Shown here: in pieces, positions 15,545 to 21,415 of the stretch
How the letters are laid out: each line of letters begins with the position of its first letter
How positions within the stretch are numbered: the first letter of the stretch is position 1
Origin: a bacterium
Lineage (GTDB): Bacteria; Bacillota; Clostridia; Oscillospirales; Acutalibacteraceae
DNA length: 34,084 nt
Assembly (NCBI GenBank): GCA_020624805.1
Contig: JAHKVW010000137.1
Coordinates: 1 to 34,084 of the forward strand
Reading direction: 5' to 3'
Translations under genes and position numbers: made by a program
The notes under the pieces: model-generated
The model's input: the letters and a program-made list of their open reading frames with translations, nothing else
Database searches by the model: none
Told to the model about the DNA's origin: nothing

Positions 15545-16087
15545 ATGATTAAAATATCCTTTGTGACTTTTGAATTGTTGTTCACCGCTGTTTGGCTGGC
15601 GGTCAGAATGGTCGTATGGATCCGCCAAAAGCGAATCGTATGGAAACGTGAAGCCTTGCTGCTGTTGATGTATATCAATCTCGCGGTTATAATCCGTTTC
15701 TCGTTTTTCCCGAGAGACTTAGTGAACGGACATATTCAGCCATTGGTTTTTGACGCGAAAGCTGCCTTTCCTTTCCGCATCAATTTTGTCCCTTTTGTCA
15801 ATTTGCTTCAATACGACAGCGTAAGAGATATGATCTGGAATATCGTCGGGAATACGGCAATGTTTATTCCGACCGGAATCATTTTGCCTATCGTTTACAA
15901 AAGACTGGATCATTTCGGCAAGGTGATCGCGGCGGGAGCGTTCATATCACTATGTATCGAGTTGATCCAATTGCCCTTTGCGGACAGAGTTTCGGATATT
16001 GACGATCTGATCCTGAACACCCTCGGCGTGGCGATCGGTTATGGAATTTACTCATTGGTCAAAAGGATAAAATCATCAAAACGATAA
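15545..16087 (+). CDS. VanZ family membrane protein
   Basis: The 180-residue protein has four or five hydrophobic segments with the VanZ signatures FPFRINFVPFVNLL, IWNIVGNTAMFIPTGIILPI and the conserved ELIQLPFADRVSDIDDLILN helix ending NTLGVAIGYGIY. VanZ itself raises teicoplanin resistance; most family members are chromosomal and of unknown function, with a likely role at the cell envelope. It is the last gene of the plus-strand run. Two hairpins and a terminator follow within 120 bases. AAGGGGCGAACAGG is the ribosome region. Confidence 0.88.
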   Translation: MIKISFVTFELLFTAVWLAVRMVVWIRQKRIVWKREALLLLMYINLAVIIRFSFFPRDLVNGHIQPLVFDAKAAFPFRINFVPFVNLLQYDSVRDMIWNIVGNTAMFIPTGIILPIVYKRLDHFGKVIAAGAFISLCIELIQLPFADRVSDIDDLILNTLGVAIGYGIYSLVKRIKSSKR

Positions 16088-16122
16088 ATTTGAGGGGTTT
16101 TGTTTAACACTTTTGAGGTAAT

Positions 16123-16161
16123 CATTCCCCAAAACAGAATATCTTTTGCTTTTGGGGAATG
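16123..16161. repeat. Perfect 12-bp inverted repeat after vanZ
   Basis: CATTCCCCAAAA (16123-16134) and TTTTGGGGAATG (16150-16161) are exact reverse complements with a 15-base loop. The hairpin lies just before the bidirectional terminator and may act with it. Confidence 0.75.
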
Positions 16162-16169
16162 GAGTAAGA

Positions 16170-16206
16170 AAAGAGCGGCTCGCTGTGAGTCGCTCTTGCT
16201 TTTTGT
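16170..16206. terminator. Bidirectional rho-independent terminator
   Basis: AAGAGCG (16171-16177) pairs with CGCTCTT (16191-16197), with an inner CTC/GAG continuation. GCTTTTTG follows on the plus strand and TTTTCTT on the minus strand. It would end the VanZ operon from the left and the DUF234 ATPase gene from the right. Confidence 0.8.
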
Positions 16207-16207
16207 A

Positions 16208-17602
16208 TCACTCATACAGGAGGATATTGTCTTTTTCCTCAGCCAGCTGTTTCAGCTTTTCACTGTAGCCGTTGAAACTGAAGAATACGAAGTGATTGAT
16301 CCTGTTCTGCTTTTTCCAATCGATCTTTTCGATCTTCTCCAGCAGATGATAGTATACGTCCACGTCCATCGGTTCATTGGTGAATTTGCACTCACCGAAG
16401 ATCACGTTATCGGTGCTTTCATCCACGGCGACGATGTCGATCTCGGTATCGCTCCTGTCCCACCATCTGCCGATGCGCGTTGGAGTAAAATCCCACTTGC
16501 CATCGGCAACCAGTGCGGGCATATACTCCCTCCGACAAATATCCTCATAGACGAAAGCGGCGTGATTCGCGACAAACCCCTGCTGTATCTTCTGCATGAC
16601 AAAGTCGGTGTTGTCCATCTCGATGTATGACCGGTAGGGATAGATGAACCGGAACCAGAACCGAATGTAATTGTCCTTGATCTTGTATAAACCCATCTTG
16701 CTCTTTTCGGGCTTATCCTCGGTGGCGGGAACTTCGCGCTCGAGAATATCCAGATCGATCAGCGTTTTCAGATACTTCGGCAGATTGGTCTGCGCTACAT
16801 TCAGCGCCGAGGCGATCTCGCTTTGCTTCTCTTTGCCCGAGGCGATGGTCTTGATAATGGAGAAGTAGCTGCCAACATCCTTCACTTCCTTTTCGAGCAG
16901 GAAGGAAGGCTCCTCGTAAAGATAACTCTCCTTCGACATCACGCACCGCTCAATAGCGGTATAGACGTCGGTGTACGGCTCAAAGGTCTCGATATACTTC
17001 GGTACGCCTCCGGTGACCGCGTAGCATTCGATAAGTTGTCTTTCGCTGATATCCGAGAAGAACTGCGGATAATCCCGGAAGGCGATCTGCTTCATCTTGA
17101 TCTGACCTGTCCGTCTGCCGTAGAGGGGACTGTCGTAGGACAGCGTCTGGGAGTACATCATGTTCACCAACGATCCGCAGAGGATCAGCATGATGTTTTT
17201 GTCAGCGAGCATGGTATCCCATATCTTTTGCAGGACGGATACAAAGGCGCGGTTCGCTTTACCGATGTACTGAAACTCATCCATGATGATCAGCGTTCTG
17301 TTGTGGTTATTTTCATTGATGATGTAGGAGAAAAGATCCTCCCAGTTGTCGATCTGTGCTTGAGCTAATAAGGGGTTACCGATATACTCCGCGACCTTTG
17401 CTTTGAAGGCGTTTCTGTTCTCGGCTTCGCTTTCTTCCGTAGCGAGGAAGAACAGTGCGTCTTTATCTTTGATGAACTCCTTGATCAGCGAGGTCTTGCC
17501 GATCCTCCTCCGACCGTAGATCACGACGAAGGAGGCGGAATCCTTTTGAAACTCCGCTTCAAGAAAAGCTTTTTCCTTTGCTCTGTTGACGAACTCTTTC
17601 AT
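16208..17602 (-). CDS. AAA-type ATPase with DUF234 nuclease-like C-terminus
   Basis: The 464-residue protein has Walker A YGRRRIGKTS (about residues 29-38), Walker B LIIMDEFQYI and an arginine-finger region GRRTGQI. A winged-helix segment (SEIASALNVAQTNLPKYL) follows. The C-terminal DUF234 part contains TEIDIVAVDE ... VIFGECKFTN, the D-ExK pattern of PD-(D/E)XK nucleases. This is the archaeal-ATPase/DUF234 architecture that is common in Clostridia and Bacteroidetes; its role is uncharacterised but likely involves nucleic acid. The length is typical of the family. Its promoter region contains a perfect palindrome (17637-17671). The winged helix could bind it, but that is untested. Confidence 0.88.
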   Translation of the reverse strand: MKEFVNRAKEKAFLEAEFQKDSASFVVIYGRRRIGKTSLIKEFIKDKDALFFLATEESEAENRNAFKAKVAEYIGNPLLAQAQIDNWEDLFSYIINENNHNRTLIIMDEFQYIGKANRAFVSVLQKIWDTMLADKNIMLILCGSLVNMMYSQTLSYDSPLYGRRTGQIKMKQIAFRDYPQFFSDISERQLIECYAVTGGVPKYIETFEPYTDVYTAIERCVMSKESYLYEEPSFLLEKEVKDVGSYFSIIKTIASGKEKQSEIASALNVAQTNLPKYLKTLIDLDILEREVPATEDKPEKSKMGLYKIKDNYIRFWFRFIYPYRSYIEMDNTDFVMQKIQQGFVANHAAFVYEDICRREYMPALVADGKWDFTPTRIGRWWDRSDTEIDIVAVDESTDNVIFGECKFTNEPMDVDVYYHLLEKIEKIDWKKQNRINHFVFFSFNGYSEKLKQLAEEKDNILLYE

Positions 17603-17636
17603 ATACTCACCTGCTTCAAATACAAATTACAATGTT

Positions 17637-17671
17637 ATTATACCATAAGCGCAAAGCGGTTATGGTATAAT
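17637..17671. promoter_or_regulatory. Perfect 12-bp palindrome overlapping divergent -10 elements
   Basis: ATTATACCATAA (17637-17648) and TTATGGTATAAT (17660-17671) are exact reverse complements around an 11-base centre. Each arm holds a TATAAT, reading outward: one toward the DUF234 ATPase on the minus strand, one on the plus strand. The likely role is promoter plus operator. Confidence 0.65.
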
Positions 17672-17724
17672 CAGCCATCGCCCGTTGGCGCGCAGCGACA
17701 AACTGGGCGGGCAATATAAATAAA

Positions 17725-17752
17725 ATAATAATCGGATTCATACGATTATTAT
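17725..17752. repeat. 10-bp inverted repeat
   Basis: ATAATAATCG (17725-17734) and CGATTATTAT (17743-17752) are exact reverse complements with an 8-base loop. It lies in the gap between the ATPase promoter and the terminator at 17828. It may be a protein-binding site or the edge of the mobilizable element. Nothing else is seen in this gap. Confidence 0.5.
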
Positions 17753-17827
17753 ATCACAAAGTATTATTATTTCAAGTATAATTTTTTATGCTCTCAGTTT
17801 AGGCTGAATATTCAATCCGAGCAAGAG

Positions 17828-17868
17828 AAAAGGATCTGTTTTTATGATGAAAACAGGTCCTTTTTTGT
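17828..17868 (+). terminator. Strong rho-independent terminator
   Basis: AAAGGATCTGTTTT pairs with AAAACAGGTCCTTTT with one mismatch and a 7-base loop, followed by TTTTTTG. It would stop plus-strand transcripts that start at the palindrome promoter, giving a short RNA of about 170-190 bases with no gene in it, or insulate the mobilizable element. Confidence 0.8.
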
Positions 17869-17895
17869 TACCCGGAAACGACAAAATTGAAGATT

Positions 17896-18005
17896 GAGGC
17901 AAGGCAGGGGAAGTATCGCCCTGCCCTAGAGCGGTGCCTCAGAGCGAAGAAAAACGCCCGAAATCTACCCGAGAACGAACAGTTCAGGGAGGTCTCGGGC
18001 GTTTC
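17896..18005 (+). other. Structured leader of the mobilization operon
   Basis: Two strong stem-loops follow each other. First, GAGGCA (17896) pairs with TGCCTC (17935-17940), enclosing GGCAGGG (17903-17909) and CCCTGCC (17919-17925). Second, AAACGCCCGA (17952-17961) pairs with TCGGGCGTTT (17995-18004). The AAGGAGG of the first small gene lies 50 bases later. It may be an attenuator, a protein-bound leader or part of the replication/transfer origin. Confidence 0.5.
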
Positions 18006-18067
18006 TGCGTTTCAGGGTAGCTATATCGCCGATCGTAAGGTTGAGCAACATGAAGGAGGTGGCAAAT

Positions 18068-18241
18068 ATGCCGCGTATGCCAAAGTATCTCAAGAATGAC
18101 TGGGCAATCTTTCTTGACGACCGAGGTCGCAGAGCCTACAACGAGCTGTGCCGCAGATGCGAGCACGACTGCAAGCAGAGCTTTCGCGCCACAATTATTC
18201 AATGCCCGGACTATCTATCCAAAAGGAGGAAACAATCATGA
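18068..18241 (+). CDS. Small conserved mobile-element protein
   Basis: The 57-residue protein MPRMPKYLKNDWAIFLDDRG ... YLSKRRKQS is basic and contains CRRCEHDC, a possible zinc knuckle. The start is set by AAGGAGG eight bases upstream; an in-frame TTG nine codons earlier is unlikely. Its stop overlaps the start of the helicase gene (ATGA), so it is translationally coupled to it. I recall small proteins of this form ahead of RepA-like ATPases on Firmicute elements, but no function is known. A role in replication or transfer control fits the position. Confidence 0.65.
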   Translation: MPRMPKYLKNDWAIFLDDRGRRAYNELCRRCEHDCKQSFRATIIQCPDYLSKRRKQS

Positions 18242-19293
18242 AACCGAACACAAACTACACACAGCCTGAGCCCGAACTCGAGCTCATCAAGGCAAGCGAG
18301 ATCACGCCCACAGAGGTGGAGTGGCTATGGTATCCGTACATTCCTTTCGGAAAAGTAACCATCCTCGAGGGTGATCCCGGCGACGGAAAGAGCAAGCTGC
18401 TCTTGGCGCTCAGCGCCATCCTCACGAAGGGAGCACCGCTCCCCTTTGTCGGCGAAGAGGAGGTTCACGAGCCGATGACGGTCATCTATCAGACGACAGA
18501 GGACGCTGCTGACGACACCGTAGTCCCCCGCTTTATCGCGTCGAACGGCGACAGAAACAACCTCATTTTCATCAGCGAGGACAAGAAGCATCTGACCTTC
18601 GGCGACAGCCGACTGGCGCAGGCGATCAAGCAAACGGGAGCGAAGCTCTTGATCCTCGATCCCCTCAGCTCGTACATCGGCGAGGATTGTTCGCTCAATG
18701 CTGCCAACGAAATGCGAACGGAGTTCAATCACCTGATCGAGACCGCACGTGAGGAACACTGCGCCGTCGTAGTGGTGCATCACATGAACAAGAACGCGAC
18801 AACGCCGCTGAACCGCACGAACGGCAGCGTCGATATCGCAGGCGCTGCACGCAGTATTCTGGCGGTGACACGCACGCCGAACAAGGCAAATCCGCAGGAG
18901 AGAGTCATGGTTCAGGTGAAGTCGAATCTTGCGCCGACCGGCTCGGCGATCCTGTTTGAGGTTGCCGAACAGGGCGTGGATTTTATCGACGAAGTGGAGA
19001 TGACGGTGGACGAAGCATTCTCCGCAATCGCTCCGAAAATGGGTCGTCCGAGTGAGAAATCCGACGCCGCGACGGACTTTATTCTGAGCCTGCTTCGCGG
19101 CGGAAAGCTGCCCGCGACAGAGTGCGAACAGCAGTTAAAAGCGGCGGGATTCAAGAAGTCGACGATCAAAAAGGCAAAGCGAAACGCGGGCGTTTCATCC
19201 GTCAAAGAGGGCTTCACTTGGTACTGGACTCTTGAGGATAACGTGCCCGAACAACCGATCTTCACCGCTGATGACGATCTGCCGTTTGAGTGA
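18238..19293 (+). CDS. RepA-like AAA ATPase / helicase of a mobilizable element
   Basis: The 351-residue protein is of the AAA_25/RecA-like hexameric helicase type related to plasmid RSF1010 RepA. It has Walker A LEGDPGDGKSKLLLALSA (about residues 44-60), Walker B KLLILDPLSSYIG, and the sensor strand CAVVVVHHMNK. A C-terminal winged-helix-like region (SLLRGGKLPATECEQQLKAA) follows. The N-terminal EITPTEVEWLWYPYIPFGKV is typical of the family. It would unwind DNA during element replication or act as an accessory ATPase. A strong AAAGGAGG precedes ATG. No initiator (RepC-like) gene is found beside it. The oriT-like region follows. Confidence 0.87.
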   Translation: MKPNTNYTQPEPELELIKASEITPTEVEWLWYPYIPFGKVTILEGDPGDGKSKLLLALSAILTKGAPLPFVGEEEVHEPMTVIYQTTEDAADDTVVPRFIASNGDRNNLIFISEDKKHLTFGDSRLAQAIKQTGAKLLILDPLSSYIGEDCSLNAANEMRTEFNHLIETAREEHCAVVVVHHMNKNATTPLNRTNGSVDIAGAARSILAVTRTPNKANPQERVMVQVKSNLAPTGSAILFEVAEQGVDFIDEVEMTVDEAFSAIAPKMGRPSEKSDAATDFILSLLRGGKLPATECEQQLKAAGFKKSTIKKAKRNAGVSSVKEGFTWYWTLEDNVPEQPIFTADDDLPFE

Positions 19294-19339
19294 AAGAGCC
19301 ATGAAGGATTCTGTTTTTCAGGAACATAATCAGCATGTA

Positions 19340-19460
19340 AGGCGCGGGGTTCCTGTGCCGCTCAGAAGCGGTGCAGGAGCGTCTTACACTGTAGCGAGCA
19401 TAGGCTTTGTACATACAAAGCCGGCGGGTGTATCCCGAAAGGGGAAAATCCCCTGTCACC
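19340..19460 (+). other. Probable origin of transfer (oriT)
   Basis: The 194-base gap before mobC contains an imperfect stem, TCCTGTGCCGCT (19351-19362) with AGCGGTGCAGGA (19367-19378). It also holds a perfect stem, GGCTTTGT (19403-19410) with ACAAAGCC (19415-19422), and a GGGGA/TCCCC hairpin (19441-19453). Between the last two lies GGGTGTATCCCG, reminiscent of the YATCC-type nick regions of MobP relaxases. Position directly before mobC and the relaxase gene is typical of oriT. The nick site is inferred. Confidence 0.6.
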
Positions 19461-19487
19461 CCTATCACACATCAAGGAGGAATTACC

Positions 19488-19796
19488 ATGCAAAGAAAAC
19501 TGAGAATCAATCTTCGCGTCAGCGAGGATGAGATGAAGCTCCTGTCGCGCTCGGCGAAGCGCGCAGGGCTTTCTTTATCGGCGTATCTGCGTCAAGTCGG
19601 TTGCAGTCAGCCGATCAAAAAGAAACCGGGCAAGGCTCTCAAAGACTGTTTCCAGATGGTCGGCGAGCTGAGGCAAAACTTTCGTCGGGCAAGCGCCGCG
19701 TCAATGGATCGGGCGCTCGCGGATTTACAGGACAGATTGCTCGACGCGTATCACGAGGAGGTCGAAGATGGGAACAACAAAAATCTGGGCGATTAA
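19488..19796 (+). CDS. mobC: MobC-like relaxosome accessory protein
   Basis: The 102-residue protein begins with MQRKLRINLRVSEDEMKLLS and AKRAGLSLSAYLRQVG, the strand-helix-helix pattern of a ribbon-helix-helix DNA-binding domain. A helical C-terminal half follows. MobC proteins bind near oriT and help the relaxase open the strands. The start is placed at the ATG after GGAGGAATTACC. The relaxase gene begins 29 bases before this gene ends, in another frame; such overlap is typical of mobC-mobA pairs. The upstream stem-loops are the presumed binding region. The relaxase family match supports the assignment. Confidence 0.82.
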   Translation: MQRKLRINLRVSEDEMKLLSRSAKRAGLSLSAYLRQVGCSQPIKKKPGKALKDCFQMVGELRQNFRRASAASMDRALADLQDRLLDAYHEEVEDGNNKNLGD

Positions 19797-21150
19797 GGAC
19801 AGCCTGTCGCGCGTGCTGGACTATGCCGCCAATCCTCATAAAACCATCTATTCCGATCTGCGAAACGTCCTGCATTACGCAGGTGATGAAGCAAAAACCG
19901 GCGGCGCGGAAAAAGCGTGCTTAGTCACGGGTGTGAACTGCTCTGCCGTTACCGCGTTTGACGAAATGCGTTCCGTGCAGGAGCGGTTCGGCAAGACAAC
20001 AGGCAATGTCGCCTACCATGCTTACCAGAGCTTCAAGACCGATGAGGTCACGCCCGAGCTGTGTCATCAGATCGGCGTGGAGCTGGCAAGAAAAATGTGG
20101 GGCGGCGGGTATCAGGTACTCGTCGCCACCCACTTCAATACGGGCACCTATCACAATCACTTTGTCGTCAACGCCGTGAATATGTGGGACGGCAAAAAGT
20201 TCAACTGCAACGAAGGCGCATATTGGAAGTTCCGTGCACTGTCGGATGAGCTGTGCGCTGAACATCGACTGACGATCATCAAGAACCCGCAGGGCAAAAC
20301 GCCGCGCAGTATTTACTTTGCCGAGAAGCGCGGCGATCCGACAACCTTCAACCTCATGCGTGAGGCGATCGACTATGCGATTACCCGTTCACGCGGCTTC
20401 GATGACTTCAAGCATATCATGCGCGATCAAGGGTATTTCATCGACCTGAATCCGAACCGCAAATACTGGACGATCCGATCGGAGAACAGCAAGAAGGCGG
20501 TCAGGATGTATCGTCTCGGCGAGAGCTACTCAAACGATTCTATCAAGCGGCGGATCTATGAACAGGGCTTTGACACTTGGCAGCGCAACGCCGACTATAC
20601 GCACAGCCGCGTTACGCTGCGCAACTATTGTCCGCCGAGGCGGCGATTTCTCGGCAGTTTCAAACAGACAAAGAAGCGCACGGGTCTGGTCGCCCTGTAC
20701 ATGCACTACTGCTATCTGCTCGGATATTATCCGAAGAATCGTCGGCATCAACCGCTCTCGCCCGAAATGAAGGAGGCGTGGCGGCATCTGGATCGGCTGT
20801 CGGATCAAGTGCGGCTGGTATCGCACAAAGGATTGAACACGATCGAAGATGTCCATAGCTTCATCGCAGAGACCGATCAATTGATTCAAGCGATTACCGC
20901 AGATCGACAGAAGGTATACAACAAACTGCGCCGCTGTCATAACGGCGATCAGCGCTCGGAGCTGTTGCACCGTCGCGACGACTGCACGGCAGCCTTGACC
21001 GATCTGCGCAAAGAGAAAAAGATCGCCCTCACGATCCTCGAGGACAATCCGACCGTCAAAGAAAACATCCGCATCGAAACACAGATGCGGAACGAAACAT
21101 TTGGCTTACAGCAGAAGCAGAGGCATACTTTCAGAAGCTATGGAAGGTGA
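19768..21150 (+). CDS. mobA: MobA/VirD2-family relaxase (MobP type)
   Basis: The 460-residue protein nicks oriT and carries the strand during conjugative mobilization. The three-histidine metal site is present as H122 and H129-x-H131 in THFNTGTYHNHFVVNAVN. An N-terminal tyrosine (Y19 in VLDYAANP) is a candidate for the covalent DNA link. The N-terminal MGTTKIWAIKDSLSRVLDY and MRDQGYFIDLNPNRKYWTIR segments are typical of the Clostridial relaxase/mobilization nuclease family. The C-terminal 170 residues are charged and helical. GAGGAGGTCGAAG gives a good ribosome site inside mobC. No T4SS or coupling protein is encoded nearby, so the element is mobilizable, not self-transmissible. Confidence 0.92.
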   Translation: MGTTKIWAIKDSLSRVLDYAANPHKTIYSDLRNVLHYAGDEAKTGGAEKACLVTGVNCSAVTAFDEMRSVQERFGKTTGNVAYHAYQSFKTDEVTPELCHQIGVELARKMWGGGYQVLVATHFNTGTYHNHFVVNAVNMWDGKKFNCNEGAYWKFRALSDELCAEHRLTIIKNPQGKTPRSIYFAEKRGDPTTFNLMREAIDYAITRSRGFDDFKHIMRDQGYFIDLNPNRKYWTIRSENSKKAVRMYRLGESYSNDSIKRRIYEQGFDTWQRNADYTHSRVTLRNYCPPRRRFLGSFKQTKKRTGLVALYMHYCYLLGYYPKNRRHQPLSPEMKEAWRHLDRLSDQVRLVSHKGLNTIEDVHSFIAETDQLIQAITADRQKVYNKLRRCHNGDQRSELLHRRDDCTAALTDLRKEKKIALTILEDNPTVKENIRIETQMRNETFGLQQKQRHTFRSYGR

Positions 21151-21212
21151 GCATCATGAGTTGTTATCCCGACGAGACATTCAACATATTGACCTCTTGA
21201 CCGCATCGAAAT

Positions 21213-21250
21213 ACCGCCGCCTTCTCACAGAGAGAAAGCGGCGGTTGTTC
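21213..21250 (+). terminator. Probable terminator after the relaxase gene
   Basis: ACCGCCGCCTTCTC pairs with GAGAAAGCGGCGGT with one mismatch and a short loop; TTGTTCTCTT follows as a weak T-rich tail. A 14-codon frame with GGAAGG before its ATG (21156-21200) lies between relaxase and terminator, and may be chance. Confidence 0.65.
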
Positions 21251-21321
21251 TCTTATGACTATCTTTTTCGGTATGCCCATGTTCTCCCGCTGCGGAAACG
21301 AACAAGCATGATATTATGCCA

Positions 21322-21380
21322 CTTCATCTATCAAAAATCAATTCATCTATCAAATTTTCGAATAAAACTTATAGATGAAG
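21322..21380. repeat. Two direct and one inverted copies of TTCATCTAT
   Basis: TTCATCTAT occurs at 21323-21331 and 21342-21350, and its reverse complement ATAGATGAA at 21371-21379. The outer pair extends to a 10-bp perfect stem. It has the look of a protein-binding cluster at the left edge of the repeat array. Confidence 0.6.
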
Positions 21381-21415
21381 GCAAAGAAAGAATCGGTGGT
21401 AAATGATCGGCGCAT

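Noticed and set aside
16100..17368. Long plus-strand open frames opposite the DUF234 ATPase
   Set aside because: They are shadows of the ATPase gene; they lack ribosome sites and protein-like motifs, while the minus frame has complete family motifs.
17887..18099. 70-codon frame across the mobilization leader
   Set aside because: It runs through two strong stem-loops, has no ribosome site, and overlaps the AAGGAGG and start of the well-supported 57-residue gene.
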